A stretch of 64,000 nucleotides of DNA from Ensifer sp. BR816 (GTDB lineage Bacteria; Pseudomonadota; Alphaproteobacteria; Rhizobiales; Rhizobiaceae), in NCBI RefSeq assembly GCF_000378985.1, contig NZ_KB905370.1, positions 4,149,610 to 4,213,609 of the forward strand, given 5' to 3'. This document shows positions 26,564-34,596 of this stretch, piece by piece. The notes beneath the pieces were generated by a model that ran no database searches, was not told the origin of the DNA, and was given only the letters and a program-made list of their open reading frames with translations. Position numbers and translations under genes: made by a program. The number at the start of each line of letters is the position of its first letter. The first letter of the stretch is position 1.

Positions 26564-28419
26564 CCTCATGCCCGACCAGGAACGGCAAAAGCCTCGCCAG
26601 CGCCGCCGATGAACCGCTGCTCGTGCCGGTGCTGACCGGTTACCGCCGGATCGAATATCTTGTCGGGGCCACCGCCTGGCTCGCCGCGCTCGTCTATTTC
26701 TGGGCCTGGTGGCTGGAGCCCCGCCACCACGCGGATCTGTTCGGCAGCCTCACGGTGACGGCGGTCCTCGCCTGGATCACCCTGCTGCCCGGCTATTTCA
26801 TCGCCGTGTTCTATCGCGCCCGCAAGCCGAATGGTCCGTTGCGGCTTCCGACCGAAAGCCGCATCGCGATGGTCGTCACCAAGGCGCCATCCGAGCCCTT
26901 TGCGGTCGTGGCCGAGACGCTCACGGCGATGCTCGCCCAGGAGGTGCCGCACGACACCTGGCTCGCCGACGAGGACCCCTCCCCGGAAACCCTCGGCTGG
27001 TGCGAGAGACATGGTGTCTTCGTTTCGAGCCGCAAGGGCCGCGCCGACTATCATCGCACCACCTGGCCGCGCCGCACCCGTTGCAAGGAAGGCAATCTCG
27101 CTTTCTTCTATGATCACTACGGCTACGACCGCTATGATTTCGTCGCCCAGCTCGACGCCGACCACGTCCCGGAACCCGGCTATCTCTTCCAGATGCTGCG
27201 CCCCTTCGCCGACCCGAAGGTGGGCTACGTCTCGGCGCCGAGCCTATGCGACAGGAACGCCGCGGAGAGCTGGTCGGCCCGCGGGCGGCTCCATGCGGAG
27301 GCGAGCATGCACGGCGCGCTGCAGGCCGGCTACAATGGCGGCCTAGCGCCGCTCTGCATCGGCTCGCACTACGCCGTCCGCACGACCGCCCTCAGGCAGA
27401 TCGGCGGCCTCGGCCCCGAGCTTGCGGAAGACCATTCGACGACGCTGATGATGAATGCGGCTGGCTGGCGCGGCGTGCATGCGCTCGAGGCGATCGCCCA
27501 TGGCGACGGGCCGCGCACATTCGCCGACCTGGTCACCCAGGAATTCCAGTGGTCGCGCAGCCTCGTCATGCTGCTGCTTGAGTACACCCCGCGCCTCGTC
27601 GGCCGGCTGCCGCTCCGTCTCCGCTTCCAGTTCCTGTTCTCGCAGCTCTGGTACCCGCTATTTGCGTTCTTCATGGCGCTGATGTTCGCGATGCCGATCC
27701 TGGCGCTCGCCCGTGGCGAAAGCCTCGTCGCGGTTACCTATCCCGATTTCCTGGCGCATTTCGCACCGCTTTCGATCGTCCTGTTGCTGATGGCCTATCG
27801 CTGGCGGGCGACCGGAACGTTCCGGCCCTGCGACGCGAGGATCCTCAGCTGGGAGTGCATGCTGTTCCTCTTTGCCCGCTGGCCCTGGGCGCTGGCCGGG
27901 ACGCTTGCCGCCATCCGCGACTGGCTCACCGGATCCTTCGTGGACTTCCGCGTCACGCCCAAGGGCACGTCGGACGTGGACCCGCTGCCCTTGCGCGTCC
28001 TCGCCCCCTATGCCGGCCTCGCACTTGCGGCCGTCCTTCCCGCCCTGTGCATCAACGATGTCGGCGAGGCCAAGGGCTTCTACCTCTTCGCGATCGTCAA
28101 CGCCGCGATCTATTGCCTGCTCTCGATCGTCATCGTGGCGCGCCACGGACGGGAAAACAGGATTGTCGCGGCACCGCGCTTCTATCGCCCGGCGATGGCG
28201 GCCGGCCTTCTGACGCTCATCGCTCTGCCTGGGATCGCAACCGCCGAACACGGCAGGGACAGCCTCGAGGCGCTCTCCTTTGGGTCGGACCATTTGCGCC
28301 TCTTCGAGGAACGCTACTCGGTGGCGGGCGCCGGTGGCATGACATCGCGCAAGACCGTTTTCCGGCCGCGCTGGGTCATTCTTCCGATTAACGAGCAGCA
28401 GGCGGAGGCAAGGCGATGA
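26560..28419 (+). CDS. Membrane GT2 glycosyltransferase of the cellulose-synthase-like group, uxs operon
   Basis: This protein of 619 residues has two N-terminal transmembrane segments (~28-48, ~58-80), a cytoplasmic GT2 domain with LADED, QLDADHVPEPGY and LAEDHST, then about five C-terminal membrane segments. The usual QxxRW product-guiding motif appears as QEFQWSRSL, an unusual variant. The GTG start overlaps the uxe stop. It probably polymerises an arabinose- or xylose-containing polysaccharide from the nucleotide sugars made by its two upstream neighbours. Confidence 0.88.
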   Translation: MTSCPTRNGKSLASAADEPLLVPVLTGYRRIEYLVGATAWLAALVYFWAWWLEPRHHADLFGSLTVTAVLAWITLLPGYFIAVFYRARKPNGPLRLPTESRIAMVVTKAPSEPFAVVAETLTAMLAQEVPHDTWLADEDPSPETLGWCERHGVFVSSRKGRADYHRTTWPRRTRCKEGNLAFFYDHYGYDRYDFVAQLDADHVPEPGYLFQMLRPFADPKVGYVSAPSLCDRNAAESWSARGRLHAEASMHGALQAGYNGGLAPLCIGSHYAVRTTALRQIGGLGPELAEDHSTTLMMNAAGWRGVHALEAIAHGDGPRTFADLVTQEFQWSRSLVMLLLEYTPRLVGRLPLRLRFQFLFSQLWYPLFAFFMALMFAMPILALARGESLVAVTYPDFLAHFAPLSIVLLLMAYRWRATGTFRPCDARILSWECMLFLFARWPWALAGTLAAIRDWLTGSFVDFRVTPKGTSDVDPLPLRVLAPYAGLALAAVLPALCINDVGEAKGFYLFAIVNAAIYCLLSIVIVARHGRENRIVAAPRFYRPAMAAGLLTLIALPGIATAEHGRDSLEALSFGSDHLRLFEERYSVAGAGGMTSRKTVFRPRWVILPINEQQAEARR

Positions 28420-28523
28420 AGAGACGCGTTCCGCAATCGAACCCCGCTCGAAATCGGGGCAAGCCGAACCAAATCGCAAAGGCGTGGCCCGGCGATCCAC
28501 ACGGTCGCACCTGGAGAGACAGG

Positions 28524-29465
28524 ATGAACAGGACATCGAAAACAGTTGCCGCCGCGGTTGCCAGCCTCATGATCTCAGGCGCCGTCCTGGCGGCGAGCAT
28601 GCCGGGCAGCCTCGGAGGAGGTTCGGTCCCGCCAGTACAGAAGCGGCCGATCCTGACCGAGGACTCGATCGACTTCGGAGCCTATGATCCGCATGGCGAC
28701 TTCGCGACACCGTCGGCCTCCAGGATCGAGCACCTTTTCCTGCCCTGGGAAGACGTCGATCTCACCACGCTGAACATCGCTGACGAATATGCCCATGCCC
28801 GCGGACGCTCGCTGATGATCACGATCGAGCCATGGTCCTGGTCGCCCGAATGGCGCCTGTCGTCGCAAGGGCTGCTTAAAAGCATCCTCGGCGGCGAGCG
28901 CGACCAGAACATGGCCGCGGTCTGCTCGACCGCAGCGACGCTCAAAAGCCCGGTCCTGATCCGCTGGGGCCAGGAAATGGACGAGACGGACAACCAGTTC
29001 TCCTGGGCGCACTGGCAGGGCAAGGATTTCGCCGCCGCCTTTCGCCGGATGGTGAAGGTCTGCCGCAAGCATCTGAAAACCGCGAAGTTCATGTGGTCGC
29101 CGAAAGGCAACGAAGGGCTGGAGGCCTTCTATCCCGGTGACGACGTCGTCGATGTCATCGGCCTGTCGGTCTTCGGCTATCAGCGATACGATCGGGACAA
29201 GGCCGGCCGCGACCAGACCTTTGTCGAGCGGCTGACACCGGGCTACGAGCGCGTCAAGACCTACGGCAAGCCGATCATGGTCGCCGAACTCGGCTATGAG
29301 GGCGATGCCGCCTATGTGCGCAGCTGGGCCGAAAGCGTGGCGAAACGGCACGCCGAGTTCCCGGCACTCACTGCCGTCGTCTACTTCAACGATCGCGAAA
29401 TCTATGACTGGCCCGACGGCTACGGCCGGCCCGACTGGCGCGTCGTGCAGAAACCGACCCATTGA
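28524..29465 (+). CDS. Secreted GH26-like glycoside hydrolase
   Basis: I chose the ATG at 28524, which has GGAGAG upstream and gives an N-terminal signal peptide (TVAAAVASLMISGAVLA). The ATG at 28416 overlapping the previous stop would bury that signal. GH26-type blocks are visible: the acid/base Glu151 in RWGQEMDE and the nucleophile Glu255 in VAELGYEG, with FMWSPKGN and DVIGLSVFG between. GH26 includes endo-mannanases and beta-1,3/1,4-glucanases. In a synthase operon it probably trims or releases the polymer, as BcsZ does for cellulose. Confidence 0.82.
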   Translation: MNRTSKTVAAAVASLMISGAVLAASMPGSLGGGSVPPVQKRPILTEDSIDFGAYDPHGDFATPSASRIEHLFLPWEDVDLTTLNIADEYAHARGRSLMITIEPWSWSPEWRLSSQGLLKSILGGERDQNMAAVCSTAATLKSPVLIRWGQEMDETDNQFSWAHWQGKDFAAAFRRMVKVCRKHLKTAKFMWSPKGNEGLEAFYPGDDVVDVIGLSVFGYQRYDRDKAGRDQTFVERLTPGYERVKTYGKPIMVAELGYEGDAAYVRSWAESVAKRHAEFPALTAVVYFNDREIYDWPDGYGRPDWRVVQKPTH

Positions 29466-29496
29466 TTGAAAATTTATTTTAGAAGGAAAGCATAAA

Positions 29497-29994
29497 ATGT
29501 CGCCATTCCGCCTCTTGCTTGTCACGGTCGCCCTCGCCGGCGGCATCGCGGCCGTTGCATCGACCGCAGCCGCACGTCCGGGCACCGCGAAGGCCGCCCC
29601 GCTGAGCGCCGGCGAAATCCACGCGCTCTACGGTCAGAAGTCCTGGATCTGGAAGGAAGGCGCCGGCTATTTTTCCGTTCGGGAGCGCCGCTTCACCGCC
29701 TGGTCGAAGGAAAACGGCAAGCCCTCCTATGGCGTCGGCCGGTGGTTCATCGCTGAGCCGGGAAAGCTCTGCTTCAGGGCCGACTGGCACGCCAAGGACG
29801 GCTCGGCCCCGGCGACCACCTGCTTCAGCCATGTGAAGCGCGGCAAGGTCATCTACCAGAAGCGCGAGCCGGATGGCGAGTGGTATGTGTTCAAGCATCG
29901 GCGGGCGCGGGCGGACGACGAATTCGCCAAGCTGCGGCGCGGCAATTATGTGAGCGATCGGCTCGTCAGGATCCAGAGCAAGATCGGCGAGTGA
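29497..29994 (+). CDS. DUF995 secreted protein
   Basis: This 165-residue protein has a signal peptide ending near AAA at ~26. The body has the DUF995 pattern: IHALYGQKSWIWKEGAGYF, FTAWS, YGVGRWF, KLCFRADW, TCFSH and VIYQKREP. DUF995 proteins are common in Rhizobiales and have no established activity. It is the last gene of the uxs operon, so a role at the cell surface with the polysaccharide is plausible. The preceding 31 bases contain GAAGGAAAG as ribosome-binding site. Confidence 0.8.
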   Translation: MSPFRLLLVTVALAGGIAAVASTAAARPGTAKAAPLSAGEIHALYGQKSWIWKEGAGYFSVRERRFTAWSKENGKPSYGVGRWFIAEPGKLCFRADWHAKDGSAPATTCFSHVKRGKVIYQKREPDGEWYVFKHRRARADDEFAKLRRGNYVSDRLVRIQSKIGE

Positions 29995-30057
29995 TGCTCG
30001 TCATACGGCGCCGCGCGTCGTTCAGACGCACACGGATCGCTGTAACGCCTTTGAAAT

Positions 30058-30091
30058 ACTGCATGTAAATCGGCCAAGATAGACATGCAGT
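30058..30091. repeat. Short palindromic repeat related to the mosaic elements
   Basis: ACTGCATGT (30058-30066) and ACATGCAGT (30083-30091) form a perfect 9-base inverted repeat. The CTGCATGT end recurs in the mosaic copy at 52035, so this is probably an eroded fragment. It lies between convergent genes and may act as a terminator. The rest of the gap 29995-30169 shows nothing else. Confidence 0.5.
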
Positions 30092-30169
30092 TAGGAGTTG
30101 CGCATTCCCCAGGCCGATGCACAATCCGGCTCCGCAGATGAGCCCCGGCTCTGGCGCGCAACTCCGCCC

Positions 30170-30478
30170 CTATCGCAGGAAGCAACTGGACGTTCGTCCA
30201 AACCCGCTCGGCGTGCAGATATAGGGGGCGCGGCCGAGATAGCTGGTCCGAACCAGCTTGACCGCCCGCTGGGTGACGGCGATCTGCTTGTTCCTGGCGG
30301 GCTTCTTGCCCGGCACCGCATAGCCGACCTGTTTGGTCGGCGACGCGGTCTTGACGCTCCGGTCGGCGGTGGCCGAGCAGCCCGCGAGCGTCGCGGCCAG
30401 GAGCACGGCAAGCGCGCAACGCGCCACCTTCCCGCGGCTGCCGAATGATCCTGGCGAAATCTTCCCTTGCGCTTTCAC
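30170..30478 (-). CDS. Small lipoprotein-like protein
   Basis: This 102-residue protein has a hydrophobic N-terminal segment ending in LAGC, a lipobox with Cys near 34. The C-terminus PYICTPSGFGRTSSCFLR, with two cysteines, is a motif that I associate with small rhizobial surface proteins of unknown function. It is convergent with the DUF995 gene. No regulatory signal is visible upstream (30479-30686 holds no gene). Confidence 0.7.
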   Translation of the reverse strand: MKAQGKISPGSFGSRGKVARCALAVLLAATLAGCSATADRSVKTASPTKQVGYAVPGKKPARNKQIAVTQRAVKLVRTSYLGRAPYICTPSGFGRTSSCFLR

Positions 30479-30686
30479 GGCCCGAACTCCCCTTTCGACC
30501 TGATGGGGAGCAAGCTATCCGCGAGGCTTTAAGTCGCCGTACAGAAAATACTTACAACTCGAGCGATCCGGCGGAAAACCGGCGGCCACGGCCGCAAGAG
30601 GCGCGTCGGCCAACGATTGTCATGCGCTTTTTCGCGAGATCACGATGATTTTGGGGCGAATCGACCCGAAATTTCCTCATCCCGTT

Positions 30687-31118
30687 CTAGACGCGGCGGC
30701 CGCTCGCATCGACGACGACTTCGCCGTCCTCTTTCGTGAACGCGCCCTTCTGCCCCTCGGGCAGGATATCCAGAACCGTTTCCGACGGGCGGCACAACCT
30801 CACGCCGAGCGGCGAGGCAACGATCGGTCGGTTGATCAGGATCGGATGCGCAAGCATCGCGTCGAGCAACTGATCGTCGGTCAGGCTCGGGTCCGAAAGG
30901 CCGAGCTCGGCGAATGGCGTCCCCTTCTCCCGCAGCAGTTCGCGCGGCGAAATGGCCATGCGCGCGATCAGTTCCTCGAGTTCGGCGCGGCTCGGCGGCG
31001 ACTTTACATACTCGATGACCTGCGGCTCGATGCCGGCGTTGCGGATCATCGCCAGCGTGTTGCGAGACGTGCCGCAGGCCGGATTGTGATAGATGACGAT
31101 ATCGACGGGGTTGTTCAT
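30687..31118 (-). CDS. arsC: Arsenate reductase, glutaredoxin-coupled ArsC
   Basis: This 143-residue protein is of the ArsC/Spx thioredoxin-like family. The catalytic loop HNPACGTSRN holds the redox Cys near residue 13; RPSETVLDIL and NRPIV are further ArsC blocks. It reduces arsenate to arsenite using glutathione and glutaredoxin. I chose the ATG at 31118 (AAGGA upstream); the longer frame runs into the repeat. No arsenite pump or ars regulator is adjacent, so this may be a stand-alone detoxification gene. Confidence 0.92.
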   Translation of the reverse strand: MNNPVDIVIYHNPACGTSRNTLAMIRNAGIEPQVIEYVKSPPSRAELEELIARMAISPRELLREKGTPFAELGLSDPSLTDDQLLDAMLAHPILINRPIVASPLGVRLCRPSETVLDILPEGQKGAFTKEDGEVVVDASGRRV

Positions 31119-31136
31119 GCGTCCGGTCCTTCTCTG

Positions 31137-31302
31137 ATGCATGTCGCCCAAAAGTGTGGAGCGGTTTTGGGACAAGGACATGCATAAAGCAAGGATCTAG
31201 CGCATCGGCCCGAAAATCGGACCCGATTTTCGGAAAGCTCGATGCGTAGATTCAAGTCTTACAGCGACCTTTGTGCGTCCTAAAGGACGCACGGCGCTGT
31301 AA
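31137..31302. repeat. RIME-like rhizobial mosaic intergenic repeat, copy 2
   Basis: Several palindromes follow one another: ATGCATGTC to GACATGCAT (31137-31185), CCGAAAATCGG with CCGATTTTCGG, and TTACAGCG (31259-31266) pairing with CGCTGTAA (31295-31302) around GTGCGTCC/GGACGCAC. The composition matches copies at 22921 and 52035. It begins directly upstream of arsC and may affect its expression. Confidence 0.75.
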
Positions 31303-31383
31303 AGCCTTTCCATTGCCCGATCTCGCCGCGCTTGCCATGGCCATTCGCTCGCAAAGGGGCGGGACCTTTCGTCGCCGGGGCGC

Positions 31384-32172
31384 CTACGCCGCAACCCCGA
31401 CCGTGTAGCTCGCCTGCAGCGCGCCAATGTCGAGCTTTTCGAAATCGAAGATGAAATGCGCCGCATCGCTCGCGGAAAACACCGTATCGCCGCCGTTCAT
31501 GGTGGCGCGCATGGGCCGAGCGGAATAGTCCGGGTGCCCCTGGTAGACGAGATCGCTCAACGCATCGTCGAAGAGAAGCTGGCCGACCAGCAGTTCGCGC
31601 TCGCCGAGAAGAATGCGCAAATGGATATGGACGGCCCGGCCCGGGTACCAGCCGGGATAGACGGTGAGGAAGCTGACGACGCCATTGGCATCGCTGATCT
31701 GCCGGCCGCGCAGGAAGCTGCTGCCCCTGGCCGCGGCATCGTCCGCATTGCACATCGCCGCCGCCTCGCCGGAATAGACGCCACGCGCGTCCGCATGCCA
31801 GATCTCGACATCCGCCCCCTCGATCGGCTTGCAGGTCTCGGCCTCGACAATGCGCAGCCCGATGCGGGTCGGCAGCCCCGCCACGCCGTCGGTCACGTCG
31901 CTGCGGATCGGCACGTCGCTCGTGTGGCAGGGACCGAGCGTCTGGGCGAGCGTGGCGATGCATTGCGGCTCGGCGCGAAAGATCGGCTCCGGCAGGTCGG
32001 TAGGAATCCCCGCCGTGCCGCCCGAGCGGAAGTCGGATGCCTTCCAGGCGAAACTGCGGCGTGATATGGGCGCGCCGCCGCTGCTGTTGCCGGTGCGGGT
32101 CACGAAGAGGGCACCCGCCCCAGCCAGCAGCGCGCCGCCGCCCAGAATAATGGTTCGTCGTCTCATCGGCAT
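31384..32172 (-). CDS. Secreted intradiol ring-cleavage dioxygenase-like protein
   Basis: This 262-residue protein has an N-terminal MRRRTIILGGGALLAG segment that could be a Tat-type signal or membrane anchor. The intradiol dioxygenase core has the iron ligands Tyr in GVYSGE, Tyr in GWYPGR and two His in HIHLR. Catechol-type enzymes of this family cleave aromatic rings between the hydroxyls. The exported subgroup is poorly characterised. It stands alone between arsC and the Gfo/Idh gene, so no pathway can be read from context. Confidence 0.85.
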   Translation of the reverse strand: MPMRRRTIILGGGALLAGAGALFVTRTGNSSGGAPISRRSFAWKASDFRSGGTAGIPTDLPEPIFRAEPQCIATLAQTLGPCHTSDVPIRSDVTDGVAGLPTRIGLRIVEAETCKPIEGADVEIWHADARGVYSGEAAAMCNADDAAARGSSFLRGRQISDANGVVSFLTVYPGWYPGRAVHIHLRILLGERELLVGQLLFDDALSDLVYQGHPDYSARPMRATMNGGDTVFSASDAAHFIFDFEKLDIGALQASYTVGVAA

Positions 32173-32287
32173 CGGAGCGCTCCGTTCAACGGATCATGGT
32201 GCGAGCCGATTGATAGCGTACTCCGATCTCAGACCGAAGTTACGCTTTTGTAATGCCTAAACGAAGCGGCAAGGCGCGGGCCGTACA

Positions 32288-33592
32288 TTATCGGCGACCG
32301 CCGGAGGCGGAGGAGTGCGCCGCAAGCCGCGGCATTGACGGTTCCTCGAAAAGATCCGGCATCAGGTCCGCAAGCCGCACCACCTTGCCGCTCTGCGCGC
32401 TTTTGAGCGCGGCGATACCGCAGAGAACCGACAGGGCGCCTGCCCGTGCACCGGCCCGCTGTCCGAGCGGGTCGGTGATGCCGGGCTTGAAGATCATGTT
32501 GCGCATCCGATCGTCGCCGCCGTAATGCCCGCCGGAAGAATGCGGAACCTTGATGCGCTCGACTGCCGGCTGCCCCTTCGGAAAGTTGCGAACGAGCAAA
32601 ATGACGTCCTCCGGCGGCGTCTCCCAGGGCTGGTCCTCGTATTGGCGAAGCTCGATCCGGCCCTTCGTTCCGTTGAAGGCGATGTGGTGGCCCTCGATCG
32701 GCTGGAAGGTGTTCAGCGAATAGGAAACATGGACATCGTTGCGGTAGCGAATGTTGGCGACCATCGTGTCCGGAATGTCGATATCCTCGCGGAAGACGCA
32801 GCCGTCGCGAAAATAGCCGTCGATCTCCGACGGCTGCTCGTAAAGCGCGTCGAGGAAGGGATCGGCGCCGATATCCAGATAGAAGTCGCAGCTTCCCTTG
32901 TGCGGACAGAGCTTGCAGCGTGGGCCGCGGAACGGTCCCTTGCGGCCGTACATCTGCAGCTCGGCAAAGGCGCTGACCGTGTCCGGCTCGCTGTCGAGAT
33001 ACCAGTTCAGAAGATCGAAATGATGCGTCGCCTTGTGGACGAAGAGGCTGCCGGAGCGGTCCGTATAGGCGTGCCAGCGGCGGAAGTAGTCGGCCCCGTG
33101 GCGGGTGTCGAGATACCAGTGGAAGTCGACCGAGGTGACGCGGCCGATCTCTCCGGCGTTGATGAGTTCCTTGATGCGCGCCGCCGTCGGCGCGAAGCGG
33201 TAGTTGAAGGACACGTCCACCCGCCGCCCGGTGCGTTTCTCCGCATCGAGAATGCGGCGGATCTTCTCGACCGTCGTCGCCATTGGCTTCTCGGTGATGA
33301 CGTCGGCGCCGGATTCGAGCGCCTTGACGACGATATCGTCATGGGTGTCGTCTGGGGTGCAGACGATCACCAGGTCGGGCCGCGTCTCGGTCAGCATCGT
33401 ATCGACGTCGCCATAGATCGGCGCATTGCTGGCGATCATCGTGCGGGCGCGCTCGGCACGCAACGCGTTGGTATCGGTTATGGCGACGAGATCGACGAAG
33501 CCGCGCCAACCGGCGAGAAGGTCCTTGCCCCACATGGTGGTGCCGCGGTTGCCGGTGCCGACCAGCGCAAAGCGACGTTTGTCATCCATCAT
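32288..33592 (-). CDS. Gfo/Idh/MocA-family oxidoreductase with a Cys-rich insert
   Basis: This 434-residue NAD(P)-dependent sugar or inositol dehydrogenase has the Rossmann motif LVGTGNRG near residue 10 and the catalytic EKPMATT near 100. An insert near residue 225, CKLCPHKGSC, looks like a metal-binding knuckle and is not part of the standard fold. The gene is read in the same direction as the operon to its right but separated by 160 bases that hold a strong palindrome (33646-33670), so it is probably a separate transcription unit with its own regulator. Two ATG codons are adjacent at the start. Confidence 0.88.
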   Translation of the reverse strand: MMDDKRRFALVGTGNRGTTMWGKDLLAGWRGFVDLVAITDTNALRAERARTMIASNAPIYGDVDTMLTETRPDLVIVCTPDDTHDDIVVKALESGADVITEKPMATTVEKIRRILDAEKRTGRRVDVSFNYRFAPTAARIKELINAGEIGRVTSVDFHWYLDTRHGADYFRRWHAYTDRSGSLFVHKATHHFDLLNWYLDSEPDTVSAFAELQMYGRKGPFRGPRCKLCPHKGSCDFYLDIGADPFLDALYEQPSEIDGYFRDGCVFREDIDIPDTMVANIRYRNDVHVSYSLNTFQPIEGHHIAFNGTKGRIELRQYEDQPWETPPEDVILLVRNFPKGQPAVERIKVPHSSGGHYGGDDRMRNMIFKPGITDPLGQRAGARAGALSVLCGIAALKSAQSGKVVRLADLMPDLFEEPSMPRLAAHSSASGGRR

Positions 33593-33645
33593 CTCTCACG
33601 CAATCCTGTCTGGAGTGGCGCCGCGCGATCGGCGGCAAGAAGCAC

Positions 33646-33670
33646 AACATGTAAATTTAGAATACATGTT
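33646..33670. promoter_or_regulatory. Operator palindrome upstream of the Gfo/Idh gene
   Basis: AACATGTA (33646-33653) and TACATGTT (33663-33670) form a perfect inverted repeat with a 9-base AT-rich spacer. The 21-base core CATGTA-N9-TACATG has the same architecture as the site at 58388-58408 and matches it at 16 of 21 positions, suggesting the same regulator or regulator family. Confidence 0.6.
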
Positions 33671-33753
33671 AGCGACCGATTCATGCGAAAGTCAACCGGA
33701 TACGGTGGGAAACGGACCCCGACTTGTAACAATTATTTCCGCGTCGGCCTCTC

Positions 33754-34578
33754 TCAGCAGCAGCTTCGAAACCGCTTGACGCAGGTGGCGATCACCTCCT
33801 CGGCCGGCCGTTTCCACCAGTTCTCGGCCGAGAAGATCTCGACCTCCTGGGCTCCGAAAAAGCCCGCCGCCTCGATCATGCCGCGGATGCCCTTGAGGTC
33901 GATAACGCCGTCGCCCATCATGCCGCGATCGGTCAGCATGTCCTTCGTCGGCACCAGCCAGTCGCAGATGTGATGCGCGAGAATCGCCTTCATCCGGCCC
34001 GCCCGGGCGATCTGCTTGGCGAGATCTGGATCCCACCAGACATGGTAGACGTCGATCGCGACACCGACGCCCGCGCCCAGCGCATCGCAGATATCGAGCG
34101 CCTGACCGAGCGTGTTCACGCAGGCCCGGTCGGCCGCGTACATCGGATGGAGCGGCTCGATCGCCAGCGGCACGCCCGCGGCGCGCGCATGCGGCAGAAC
34201 AGCAGCGATCCCCTCCTCGACCATCCGGCGCGCGGCATCAATGTTGCGCGATGCGCCGGGCAAGCCGCCGACGACGAGCACCAGGCAGTCGGCGCCAAGT
34301 GCGGCGGCCTCGTCGATCGCGCGCCTGTTGTCGTCGATGGCCTTCTCTCGGCCCGGCGCGTCCGCCGCCGGAAAGAAGCCGCCGCGGCACAAACCGGTGA
34401 GCGTCAGTCCGTTCGCCCGTACGATCCGCGCTGCCTCTTCGAGACCGATCGCCGCCACCTGGTCGCGCCAGGGCGCGATCGCCGTGATCCCGTGCTTCAG
34501 GCAGAGATCCACGGCTTCGGCGAAGCCGCACTGTTCGCGGATCGTCGCCAGATTGATGGAAAGACCCTCGACCTGCAT
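33754..34578 (-). CDS. Sugar phosphate isomerase/epimerase (xylose-isomerase-like TIM barrel)
   Basis: This 274-residue protein is of the AP-endonuclease-2/IolE superfamily. Likely metal ligands are the Glu in AIEPLHPMY, Asp/His in AIDVYHVWWDP and the Glu in EVEIFS. Such enzymes isomerise, epimerise or dehydrate keto-sugars, often with Gfo/Idh dehydrogenases, as in the operon here. GGAGGA precedes the ATG. It is the last gene of the minus-strand operon 33754-38341. The substrate is unknown. Confidence 0.85.
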   Translation of the reverse strand: MQVEGLSINLATIREQCGFAEAVDLCLKHGITAIAPWRDQVAAIGLEEAARIVRANGLTLTGLCRGGFFPAADAPGREKAIDDNRRAIDEAAALGADCLVLVVGGLPGASRNIDAARRMVEEGIAAVLPHARAAGVPLAIEPLHPMYAADRACVNTLGQALDICDALGAGVGVAIDVYHVWWDPDLAKQIARAGRMKAILAHHICDWLVPTKDMLTDRGMMGDGVIDLKGIRGMIEAAGFFGAQEVEIFSAENWWKRPAEEVIATCVKRFRSCC

Positions 34579-34596
34579 GTGTTCTCCTCCCCCTTC

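Noticed and set aside
28416..28523. Upstream start for the GH26-like gene
   Set aside because: The ATG overlaps the previous stop, but using it would place the clear signal peptide about 36 residues inside; GGAGAG before 28524 decides the start.
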